NCBI GenBank assembly: GCA_934500855.1
Contig: CAKSUH010000131.1
Span: 1-5,146, forward strand
Direction of reading: 5' to 3'
Length of the DNA: 5,146 bases
DNA from: an uncultured Eubacteriales bacterium
Lineage (GTDB): Bacteria > Bacillota > Clostridia > Oscillospirales > CAG-272
Below are positions 1-5,146 of this stretch, piece by piece; position 1 is the first letter of the stretch; each line of letters starts with the position of its first letter. The notes beneath the pieces were generated by a model, which saw nothing but the letters and a program-made list of their open reading frames with translations, did not search any database and was not told the origin of the DNA. A program made the translations under genes and the position numbers.

Positions 1-876
1 CTGACCGACTGCTATGCCGGCAGGACGGAGGCTTACCGTCTGACATCCTCCCTGAAAGCGTCCTATCTCGGGAGCCAGCCTCTTGACCTGACCGACGGCG
101 CAGACATCCGGATCATGAGCATCAACACGCTGTTTGCAAACGGGCATATCAAGGGAAGCCGTTTCAATGACCGTACCCGTATCGAGGTGATCGGCGACTA
201 TTGTCTGGCGTTCCTTCCCGATTCCGTCGGGCTTCAGGAATGTATCATCAACAACAATGTGAAGTATCTCGATCCCGTCATTTCGGATGTTTACGCATGG
301 GTTCCGTATGACGCGGTGACAAGCGGGGAAAAGACATTGTACCGAAAGGATAAGTATGATCTGAAGGATCACAACATCATCGATCTCGGAAACAACTATG
401 CGTTCCAGTGGGCGCTGCTCGAGAACAAAACGACGCATGAGCAGTATATCCACGGGAATGTTCACTACCACTACAACACCGACGCCGACCGCCTCCCGCA
501 GGCGGAGCAGGTCAACGCGGAACTGAAGCGGGTGGCGGAGAAGTACCCCGATGCGGCGATTGCGGTGACGGGGGACTACAACACCTGTCTGGATTCGCCC
601 GTGCATGAGAAAATGACGGAAGGACTGAATATGAAGTCCGCCGTTACCGTAGCGCCTGAGGATAAGCGGGACTACAACACGCTCTCGTGGCACACGCTGG
701 ACCTGACCGCATTCGAAACCGACCGAAACGAACAGCTTGACCACATCATGGTTACAACCGATACCGTGGAGGTCCTCCGGCACAAAATCGTTCACGACGC
801 ACTGATCGCGTCCGCGACCGACCATTATCCGGTTCTGATCGATATAAGACTTCGCGGCGGCGCAACGGGGGCATAA
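1..876 (+). CDS. EEP-family (DNase I-like) metal-dependent hydrolase, 5'-truncated by window edge
   Basis: The frame is open from base 1, so the true start lies upstream. The first ATG (115) falls inside the opening strand of the fold (IRIMSINTL) and cannot be the real start. Numbering from the first codon of the window, EEP motifs appear in the expected order: Asn42 in SIN, Glu80 in VGLQE, His155 in NVHYHY, Asp192/Asn194 in TGDYN, Asp247-His248 in LDHI, and Asp274-His275 in ATDHYP. Together these are the metal-binding and catalytic set of DNase I-like enzymes, which cleave phosphodiester or phosphomonoester bonds with a divalent metal. About 36 residues precede the domain, so an N-terminal extension, leader or further domain exists outside the window; location in the cell is therefore unknown. 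It is a clear paralogue of the next gene, sharing the HYHY, PQAE.VN, TGDYN and ATDH.P blocks. The stop is one base from that gene's ATG. The substrate (nucleic acid, phospholipid, inositol phosphate or other) cannot be told. Confidence 0.88.
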   Translation: MTDCYAGRTEAYRLTSSLKASYLGSQPLDLTDGADIRIMSINTLFANGHIKGSRFNDRTRIEVIGDYCLAFLPDSVGLQECIINNNVKYLDPVISDVYAWVPYDAVTSGEKTLYRKDKYDLKDHNIIDLGNNYAFQWALLENKTTHEQYIHGNVHYHYNTDADRLPQAEQVNAELKRVAEKYPDAAIAVTGDYNTCLDSPVHEKMTEGLNMKSAVTVAPEDKRDYNTLSWHTLDLTAFETDRNEQLDHIMVTTDTVEVLRHKIVHDALIASATDHYPVLIDIRLRGGATGA

Positions 877-877
877 A

Positions 878-1669
878 ATGGAGAAACCGGAGAACGGATT
901 CTGTCGGGTGATGTCAAGCAATGTGCTGAATTCAAATGACTCGGCATCTATGGGGTGGCGCATTCCGTACACCGCGCGGGCGGAAATACTGGCGCGGATT
1001 TACCTGTCGGTTGCCCCCGATCTGCTCGGACTGCAGGAAGCGGACGCGGCGATGAAGCGGGAATTGAGCGCGCTTTTGCAGGATGTCTATGCCTTCCCGC
1101 CGCAAAAGGCGGAGAAGAACTATACGCCGCTGCTTTACAAGAAGAGTCGGTTTGCCTGCCTTGACGGCGGCTTCTGCTCCTTTGGCGGCTGTTGGGGCTA
1201 TGAATGGGCGGTTTACCGCGACCGCATACGGGAGGGAGGACGCGTGATTCATATGAATCTGCATTATCATTACGCGTCTTTCGAAACCCGCGCCCCGCAG
1301 GCGGAGGCGGTCAACCGAAAGCTGAAGGAACTGCGCGCCGCGTACCCGAATGTTCCGATTTTTGTAACCGGAGACTACAACTGCAACCGGGACAGCGGGG
1401 AATTCCGCGTGATGAGCCGCGATTTGCCGTTGGAGTCGGGAATGCTCCTGACCGCGGACAACGACGGGTATTCTTCCGGCTGGCATCGGTTGGGGGAAAC
1501 GGTTCCGCGGGACGATGACGGCGCGATCGATCACATTTCGGTCATGCGGGATACGGTGACGGTCAAAGCCCACAGACAGCTCCGCTCTGCCGAAGCCGCC
1601 GAGGCAACCGACCATTTCCCGATCTGGCTGGATACGGAACCGAAAGAAGAAACGGAGGATTGCATATGA
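878..1669 (+). CDS. EEP-family (DNase I-like) metal-dependent hydrolase, second paralogue
   Basis: A complete 263-residue protein that is essentially a bare EEP domain. Catalytic-type residues are all present: Asn15 (SSNVL), Glu54 (LGLQE), His129 (NLHYHY), Asp166/Asn168 (VTGDYN), Asp218-His219 (IDHI) and Asp245-His246 (ATDHFP). The start at 878 leaves room for the first beta strand (FCRVMSSNVL); the next ATG, codon 12, would cut into it. The ribosome binding site is only a G-run (GGGGG, 867-871), so translation probably depends on ribosomes arriving from the upstream gene, whose stop is one base away. There is no signal peptide or membrane segment, so a cytoplasmic location is the default. 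It aligns end to end with the upstream EEP gene, but the middle (about residues 75-125) diverges and is rich in Cys, Gly and aromatic residues (FCSFGGCWGYEW), which suggests a different substrate. Its stop overlaps the next start by four bases. Family is secure; the exact reaction is not. Confidence 0.9.
   Translation: MEKPENGFCRVMSSNVLNSNDSASMGWRIPYTARAEILARIYLSVAPDLLGLQEADAAMKRELSALLQDVYAFPPQKAEKNYTPLLYKKSRFACLDGGFCSFGGCWGYEWAVYRDRIREGGRVIHMNLHYHYASFETRAPQAEAVNRKLKELRAAYPNVPIFVTGDYNCNRDSGEFRVMSRDLPLESGMLLTADNDGYSSGWHRLGETVPRDDDGAIDHISVMRDTVTVKAHRQLRSAEAAEATDHFPIWLDTEPKEETEDCI
1654..1658 (+). promoter_or_regulatory. Ribosome binding site of the small lipoprotein
   Basis: GGAGG lies 7 bases before the ATG at 1666. 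It decides the start in favour of that ATG over an in-frame TTG at 1660, which is only one base after the GGAGG. Confidence 0.8.
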
Positions 1670-1911
1670 AAAACAGACGGATTGCACGGATCGCGGTTTG
1701 TCTGATTCTTTTGCTCGGCTTGTCGGCGTGCGGCAAACCGGAAACCGAGTCGCAGGAAACAACGGTTGTCACAACCGGGGCGGAAGTTCCGTCTGACGCC
1801 GGAAGCCGCGAGAACACCGCAGAACAGCCGACCGACACCGCGCCGGGCGCGCAGAATCCGGTGGATGACGGATACAGCAATCTGATTCCGCTGGAACCGA
1901 GGGAGGAGTGA
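1666..1911 (+). CDS. Very small predicted lipoprotein (81 aa)
   Basis: The start is the ATG at 1666, which overlaps the stop of the second EEP gene as ATGA and is 7 bases after GGAGG. The N-terminus is a typical lipoprotein signal: basic MKNRRIARIA, a hydrophobic stretch VCLILLLGL, then the lipobox LSAC with the lipidated Cys at residue 22. After cleavage only about 60 residues remain. They are rich in Thr, Glu, Pro and Ala, with no predicted fold visible by eye, and end in an acidic tail (DDGYSNLIPLEPREE). This should be a membrane-anchored, mostly disordered peptide on the outer face of the membrane. I do not recognise a family. Its place between hydrolase genes, with coupled translation, suggests a role connected to them, such as a surface tether or assembly partner. 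It could also be a degenerate remnant of a longer lipoprotein, although the intact start, lipobox, stop and ribosome binding site argue that it is expressed. Confidence 0.8.
   Translation: MKNRRIARIAVCLILLLGLSACGKPETESQETTVVTTGAEVPSDAGSRENTAEQPTDTAPGAQNPVDDGYSNLIPLEPREE
1901..1908 (+). promoter_or_regulatory. Ribosome binding site of the PHP gene
   Basis: GGGAGGAG sits inside the last codons of the small lipoprotein gene, 8 bases before the ATG at 1917. An in-frame GTG at 1908 overlaps this site, so the ATG at 1917 is the better start. Confidence 0.8.
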
Positions 1912-1916
1912 GCGGC

Positions 1917-2864
1917 ATGAATTGTACACATGATATTCACACGCACACGCTGTTTTCCTCCTGCTGTACAGACCCTGCGGCTACCGTGGAGGCGTATGTC
2001 AGGCGGGCGGCGGAATTGGGACACCGCATATTCGGCATTTCCGACCATCTGTGGGACGAAACCGTTCCGGGTGCCAGCGCATGGTATGCAGGGCAGTCTG
2101 TTCCGTATGTTCTGGAGGCAAAGAACTGCATTCCGAAGGATACGGGCGGCGTGAAAGTGCTGTTCGGCGCGGAAACGGAATACTGCGGCATGAGCGATAC
2201 GCTCGGCATCACCGCAGAGAGCGCAAAGCACTTCGACTACATCCTTGTTCCGCATACCCATACGCACATGAAGAACTTCACCATGGCGGAGCCGCCCGAG
2301 ATCGCGGCATACCGCAGGCAGATTGCCGACCGGTTGCGGGCAACCTTTGATTTTCTGAGCGATCGGCAGATCGGGAAAATGGCAGCCGCGCTGAACCACA
2401 ACGAGCTCTATCCGCTGATTGCGGATACCTTCGATTTTGTCGGTTATGCGGCGGACTTCGCCGTCGACAGCTTTGAGCGGATGCTGAACAACGCGGAATT
2501 CGTGAAGCTGACGCAGACCGTTCCGGTTATCATCGCCCACCCGTTCGCTCCGTTGGAAGGGGAGTTGTCGGTGGAGATTCGCCGACGGATCGATCTTGAC
2601 CGCGTGCACGCGCTTTGCGCCAAAGCGGCAAAAATGGGTGTCGGATTCGACATCAACCTCTGCTTTTATTCGGTTCCCGAGGACGGTTACCGCAACGATC
2701 CGATGGTTGCGATCATGCGGGCGGCAAGGGAGGAAGGCATCCGCTTTACCTTGGGAACAGACGCGCATTCCCTCGCGGCGCTGGACACCATCCGCCGTGC
2801 GGAACCGATCTGCGAAGCCATCGGAATCGGGGATCATGACTGGGCAGAACTCGTCAAAGCCTGA
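1917..2864 (+). CDS. PHP-domain metal-dependent phosphoesterase (histidinol-phosphatase-like family)
   Basis: A 315-residue PHP (polymerase and histidinol phosphatase) protein. The metal-binding motifs are all visible: His8/His10 in DIHTHT, Asp43-His44 in ISDH, Glu86/Glu88 in GAETEY, His113 in LVPHTHTH, His208 in IIAHP, and Asp282/His284 in GTDAH. These build a trinuclear metal site on a TIM-barrel-like scaffold that usually hydrolyses phosphomonoesters. The size fits stand-alone PHP enzymes; there is no polymerase or other fused domain. Histidinol phosphatase (HisJ/HisK) is the best known relative, but no his genes are nearby, and the stretch after motif II (DHLWDETVPGASAWY) resembles a PHP branch of unassigned function. 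There is no signal peptide, so it should be cytoplasmic. It starts 5 bases after the small lipoprotein stop, so it is the last gene of the EEP operon. No clear terminator follows before the next promoter. Family assignment is secure; the substrate is unknown. Confidence 0.9.
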   Translation: MNCTHDIHTHTLFSSCCTDPAATVEAYVRRAAELGHRIFGISDHLWDETVPGASAWYAGQSVPYVLEAKNCIPKDTGGVKVLFGAETEYCGMSDTLGITAESAKHFDYILVPHTHTHMKNFTMAEPPEIAAYRRQIADRLRATFDFLSDRQIGKMAAALNHNELYPLIADTFDFVGYAADFAVDSFERMLNNAEFVKLTQTVPVIIAHPFAPLEGELSVEIRRRIDLDRVHALCAKAAKMGVGFDINLCFYSVPEDGYRNDPMVAIMRAAREEGIRFTLGTDAHSLAALDTIRRAEPICEAIGIGDHDWAELVKA

Positions 2865-2893
2865 ATGGTCTGCATCCAAAAAGGCGAAACCCC

Positions 2894-2922
2894 TTGACAA
2901 AAGCGGTTGCGTATGCTATACT
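2894..2922 (+). promoter_or_regulatory. Sigma-A-type promoter with extended -10
   Basis: A perfect -35 box TTGACA (2894-2899) is followed after exactly 17 bases by TATACT (2917-2922), preceded by TGC, which makes an extended -10 (TGCTATACT). Only one base of the two hexamers departs from consensus. Transcription should begin near 2929. It lies 30 bases after the PHP stop and faces the lipoprotein genes, giving them their own strong promoter. It could be a strong constitutive promoter or one held down by a repressor; no clear operator is visible. Confidence 0.85.
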
Positions 2923-2978
2923 GATCTTACAGAAAGTCGAATCCGCGCAGGATATGGTGTTCCGAATCTCCGATCCTA

Positions 2979-3048
2979 CCGACACGGCACAGATTGACGA
3001 GAAGCGCACCCATCCTTTGCGGATGGGCGCGCTGTTTCTGTCTGTCGG
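2979..3048 (+). promoter_or_regulatory. Long imperfect hairpin in the 5' leader of the lipoprotein transcript
   Basis: The leader from about 2929 to 3066 can fold back on itself in nested steps. CCGACA (2979-2984) pairs with TGTCGG (3043-3048), ACAGA (2989-2993) with TCTGT (3037-3041), AGCGC (3003-3007) with GCGCT (3029-3033), and CCCATCC (3009-3015) with GGATGGG (3021-3027), closing a TTTGC loop, with one A-C mismatch in the inner stem. A small upstream stem ATCC/GGAT (2941-2953) is also possible. The structure ends 4 bases before the AAGGAGG ribosome binding site. The GC-rich inner stem is followed by TGTTTCTGTC, a poor U-tract, so it could be a weak terminator for the upstream operon, an attenuator, or a 5' stabilising hairpin. 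I do not recognise a known riboswitch class. Confidence 0.55.
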
Positions 3049-3052
3049 ATAA

Positions 3053-3059
3053 AAGGAGG
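3053..3059 (+). promoter_or_regulatory. Strong ribosome binding site of the 380-aa lipoprotein
   Basis: AAGGAGG, extended by GG, lies 7 bases before the ATG at 3067. It is a near-perfect match to the 16S anti-Shine-Dalgarno sequence and fixes the start. Confidence 0.85.
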
Positions 3060-3066
3060 GGATCAT

Positions 3067-4209
3067 ATGATAAGACGGAGACTTTTTTCCCTGTTTCTCG
3101 TTTCCGCATTTGCGCTTTCCTTGTTTTCCTGTAAAGTGGTTGAACCGACTCCGGATGCTTCGGAATCCGAAGAACAGGGAGCGGACGGGTACGAAATTCT
3201 CGCGAACCGCGTAACGCCGGATAACGGAGAAATGGAAGCCTACTATCTCCCGTCCGAGCCGGACTTTGATGCTTTGGGCGAATTGCGCCGCTATTGCGAA
3301 AGCGGAAACCCGTCTGCCGAATTGTCGGAGGTTTTCCGAAATGCGGATGAGATCGGCACGATTCCTGCTTGGGGCATAGATCTGGAAGCAACACGCCTTT
3401 TTCTCGCTATCTTCTCAAGCGACAGGGCAATCTGCGGGGCGTTTCTGATGTGTTGGAATGAGGACGGCACGCTATCCGAAGCGGATCTGTCGCGGAACGA
3501 TGCGGGAAACCCGATTTCCAACGCGGCTTGCACGGAGCGGCTGACCGATTTTTACCGCGCCTGTCCGGGATTTCAATTGCAGGGAGTCATTTACGATATG
3601 AGCGGTTGGCGGGAAATGTATCCGGTGGGGGCGGCGGACGGATCGTATCTGCAATATTATCACGAGGGATCGCTTCATGATTTTCCCCATGTGGAACCGT
3701 TTCGGACGATTGCAGAGGGCAGACAGTCTATGGAAAGCTATCTGAAACAGCGGGCGCAGACGCTGTCCGAACTTCCGATCTATCCGTGGAAATCGCAGAA
3801 GGCGCGTTTCTATCTCGGAATTTCCGGTTATCTCAGTCGATTCAAGGGCGAGACCGTTGGAAGCATGAGCCGATCGCCCGAGGATTTTGCTTATCTGGAG
3901 GCTTACGACAATCTGATTCTTGTCCCGCTTCTGGACGCGGACGGCACGGAAAATGTTTTTCAGCTTTTGCTTTTATATCACCACAACAGCCTGATTGCGG
4001 AATTGGTTCTGGAACGGTCGCCAACGGACGGGAGCATTCGCTTGGTGCGTGAAACCGTCTCCCCGCAAAACGAACAGGGAGCGTATATCGGGTTGGCGGA
4101 ATGCGCCTATGAGCGGGAAGTAAATCTGCTGATTGCAAACGCGCCGAGCGGGAAAACGGTTCGCGGAGTTGCGCTCACCAAAACGGGTTACCGCCTGATT
4201 TTCAACTGA
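3067..4209 (+). CDS. Predicted lipoprotein of unknown function (380 aa)
   Basis: The leader has a basic start (MIRRR), a hydrophobic core (LFSLFLVSAFALSL) and the lipobox LFSC, with the lipidated Cys at residue 22. A flexible acidic linker follows (about residues 26-40, rich in Glu, Ser, Asp and Pro), as is common in surface lipoproteins of Gram-positive bacteria. The remaining 340 residues look like a globular extracytoplasmic domain with mixed alpha/beta character and many aromatics. Hydrophobic beta-like stretches occur near residues 101-125 (TRLFLAIFSS to GAFLMCW) and 282-318 (NLILVPLLD to AELVLE). I do not recognise the family and see no catalytic signature, solute-binding-protein pattern or membrane segment beyond the leader. 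It is the first gene after its own near-consensus promoter and is probably co-transcribed with the lipoprotein that starts 48 bases after its stop. The protein is real by leader, ribosome binding site and length; the function is open. Confidence 0.88.
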   Translation: MIRRRLFSLFLVSAFALSLFSCKVVEPTPDASESEEQGADGYEILANRVTPDNGEMEAYYLPSEPDFDALGELRRYCESGNPSAELSEVFRNADEIGTIPAWGIDLEATRLFLAIFSSDRAICGAFLMCWNEDGTLSEADLSRNDAGNPISNAACTERLTDFYRACPGFQLQGVIYDMSGWREMYPVGAADGSYLQYYHEGSLHDFPHVEPFRTIAEGRQSMESYLKQRAQTLSELPIYPWKSQKARFYLGISGYLSRFKGETVGSMSRSPEDFAYLEAYDNLILVPLLDADGTENVFQLLLLYHHNSLIAELVLERSPTDGSIRLVRETVSPQNEQGAYIGLAECAYEREVNLLIANAPSGKTVRGVALTKTGYRLIFN

Positions 4210-4246
4210 TCGACTGTTTCTGTCAATTTTGGGTACAACGCAAAAC

Positions 4247-4253
4247 AGGAGGG
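4247..4253 (+). promoter_or_regulatory. Ribosome binding site of the last lipoprotein
   Basis: AGGAGGG is followed by two in-frame ATGs at 4255 and 4258. The first is only 1-2 bases away; the second is 4-5 bases away and is the more workable start, so 4258 is chosen. Confidence 0.65.
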
Positions 4254-4257
4254 TATG

Positions 4258-4989
4258 ATGAAGAAACGGAACTTCTTTTCGTTGGTTTTTGCGCTTGTCA
4301 CAGTTATGTCGATGTGCGCCTGTAAAAAAGAGCCGGAGATTCCGGATTGCAGCCCACTGACTTCCTATTTCCTTGGAAATAATGCAAATGAGTTCATTTC
4401 TCAAATCCGTTCTGATGCCGGGAAAAAGGAGAAGGATGAAGAGCAAACGGAGCGAAGAGCTTATTTGAGAAATTTGCGTGAAATCCCATTTCCTGCAAAT
4501 GTTCCGTTTACATATACCCCTGTTGACCATGGAATCGGATTTCACGCGATAGAGTTAACGATTCAGCCGTACAGTCGTGACCATGTATGCGTCGAATACC
4601 GTTATCCGGGGGCAACATATCCCTTTGTAAACAGTTTGGGGGAATCGGTTGCCTACAACGGTTCTGTTGATTATTCCTTTTACCGCGTTCTGATTCATAA
4701 CAATCGGATTTTGCAAAGCGTTGGAGAATATTATGAAGCCTGTTATTCCGAGAATCAGGGGGCTGACCATGCGGAATTGATCGATGGAAACCTGTATATT
4801 CGCGGAACGACCTTTGTTCAGCTTTATTTTGACTTAAATCCCGGTATCGGTATGGTTTGGCTTGGCTCGAAATTTCCGGAACAGACCGATATACCGTATG
4901 AGGAGTTACTTCCGTTTTGCCAATGGAAACTGATACCAATTGACTCATATGAGCGGGTGACAGACACGGATCATGTCGGTTGGTGGTAA
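4258..4989 (+). CDS. Predicted lipoprotein of unknown function (243 aa), AT-rich
   Basis: The N-terminus is a lipoprotein leader: basic MKKRN, hydrophobic FFSLVFALVTVMSM, then CAC with the lipidated Cys at residue 22. The lipobox (M-C-A-C) departs somewhat from the usual L-A/S-G/A-C. A charged, probably helical stretch follows at about residues 58-75 (Lys, Glu and Arg rich). Residues 85-240 look like a beta-rich, Tyr-rich extracytoplasmic domain (EYRYPGATYPF, YIRGTTFVQLYFDL), and the protein ends in Trp-Trp. I do not recognise a family. It lies 48 bases after the other lipoprotein, with no promoter between, so the two probably share a transcript. Base composition is different: two 60-base stretches that I counted by hand are 40 percent GC and two others 47-50 percent, against about 57-62 percent in stretches of the upstream operon. 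This may reflect a more recent arrival or relaxed selection. It is followed closely by a terminator hairpin. Confidence 0.85.
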   Translation: MKKRNFFSLVFALVTVMSMCACKKEPEIPDCSPLTSYFLGNNANEFISQIRSDAGKKEKDEEQTERRAYLRNLREIPFPANVPFTYTPVDHGIGFHAIELTIQPYSRDHVCVEYRYPGATYPFVNSLGESVAYNGSVDYSFYRVLIHNNRILQSVGEYYEACYSENQGADHAELIDGNLYIRGTTFVQLYFDLNPGIGMVWLGSKFPEQTDIPYEELLPFCQWKLIPIDSYERVTDTDHVGWW

Positions 4990-5001
4990 CCCCCGAAAAA
5001 A

Positions 5002-5031
5002 GAAAAGCCGCGTTTTTCAATGCGGCTTTTC
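5002..5031. terminator. Intrinsic terminator, usable in both directions
   Basis: GAAAAGCCGC (5002-5011) and GCGGCTTTTC (5022-5031) form a perfect 10-bp stem around a 10-base loop, starting 13 bases after the stop of the last lipoprotein gene. On the + strand the stem's own TTTT serves as a short U-tract. On the minus strand the stem is followed by CTTTTTTC, a better U-tract. It closes the lipoprotein operon and may also stop transcription coming from the right. Confidence 0.8.
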
Positions 5032-5060
5032 CCATGCCCAAACACCTCCCAACCGGAAAA

Positions 5061-5140
5061 AACTTCCCCGCAAGACCCCGCCGTTCCGAAAAGCGAAACA
5101 AATTTTCGCACGGAGAACGGCGGGGTCTTGCGGGGAAGTT
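5061..5140. repeat. Perfect 26-bp inverted repeat with 28-base spacer
   Basis: The arm 5061-5086 is the exact reverse complement of 5115-5140, 26 of 26 bases. The arms are GC-rich, with two runs of C (CCCC) in the left arm and the matching GGGG runs in the right. The spacer (5087-5114) is AT-rich and itself contains GCGAAA/TTTCGC (5093-5098 with 5104-5109) around a 5-base loop, so the whole 80-base unit can fold into one long hairpin. Read on the minus strand, the structure is followed directly by TTTTTT (complement of 5057-5062), as in an intrinsic terminator for a leftward gene. On the + strand it is followed by CTCGGA, without a U-tract. It could be such a terminator, an interspersed palindromic or MITE-like element, or a fold-back artefact near a contig end. 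Confidence 0.85.
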
Positions 5141-5146
5141 CTCGGA

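Noticed and set aside
1660..1662. TTG as start of the small lipoprotein
   Set aside because: It is one base from GGAGG, while the ATG at 1666 has a 7-base spacing and gives a normal lipoprotein leader.
932..1762. A 276-codon minus-strand frame opposite the second EEP gene
   Set aside because: It shadows a gene with a full set of catalytic motifs; its product is Arg-rich with no recognisable domain.
1908..1910. GTG as start of the PHP gene
   Set aside because: It overlaps the GGGAGGAG ribosome binding site; the ATG at 1917 has correct spacing and begins directly before the metal-binding motif.
1563..2900. A 445-codon open frame on the minus strand opposite the PHP gene
   Set aside because: It lies antisense to genes with clear motifs and ribosome binding sites, its translation is rich in Arg, His and Cys with no family pattern, and it is explained by the GC-rich codon use of the + strand genes.
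2929..3066. The leader as a known riboswitch, such as a guanidine-I (ykkC) type, because of short ACACGG and TTCCG words
   Set aside because: Only isolated short words match; the order, spacing and remaining conserved positions of that class are not there.
4508..5101. A minus-strand frame of 197 codons running through the terminator and one palindrome arm
   Set aside because: It is antisense to the last lipoprotein gene and would have to be translated through two strong hairpins; no domain pattern or convincing start is seen.
5061..5140. CRISPR repeat or attachment site
   Set aside because: There is a single inverted pair, with no direct repeats, spacers, cas genes, integrase or tRNA end nearby.

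Overview
The window looks like a piece of a Gram-positive, probably clostridial (Bacillota) genome of moderate GC. The signs are strong GGAGG-type ribosome binding sites, tightly packed genes, three predicted lipoproteins with short leaders, a textbook sigma-A-type promoter, and divergent Clostridia-like EEP and PHP hydrolases. No species can be named from the sequence. All genes lie on the + strand, and there is no gene-free stretch longer than about 200 bases.

Positions 1-2864 form one compact transcription unit whose beginning lies outside the window. It holds two tandem paralogues of the endonuclease/exonuclease/phosphatase (EEP, DNase I-like) superfamily (1-876, cut at the 5' edge, and 878-1669), a very small lipoprotein (1666-1911), and a PHP-family metal-dependent hydrolase (1917-2864). 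The junctions are a 1-base gap, a 4-base ATGA overlap and a 5-base gap, so co-translation is very likely. The theme is metal-dependent phosphoester hydrolysis. A plausible reading is that EEP phosphodiesterases and a PHP phosphomonoesterase act on related substrates, but the substrate cannot be read from the sequence.

Positions 2865-3066 hold a near-consensus promoter (TTGACA, 17-base spacer, TGCTATACT) and a leader of about 137 bases that can fold into a long imperfect hairpin ending just before the ribosome binding site. The promoter drives two unrecognised lipoproteins (3067-4209 and 4258-4989). The second is clearly more AT-rich than the rest of the window.

Positions 4990-5146 are non-coding. 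They contain a bidirectional-looking terminator hairpin and a perfect 26-bp inverted repeat (5061-5086 with 5115-5140). Both stems are followed by runs of T when read on the minus strand, which suggests a leftward gene just beyond the right edge, or a mobile or interspersed palindromic element. The most noteworthy items are the EEP-EEP-lipoprotein-PHP cassette, the structured leader and the long palindrome. I see no defence system, CRISPR array, tRNA, rRNA or transposase.
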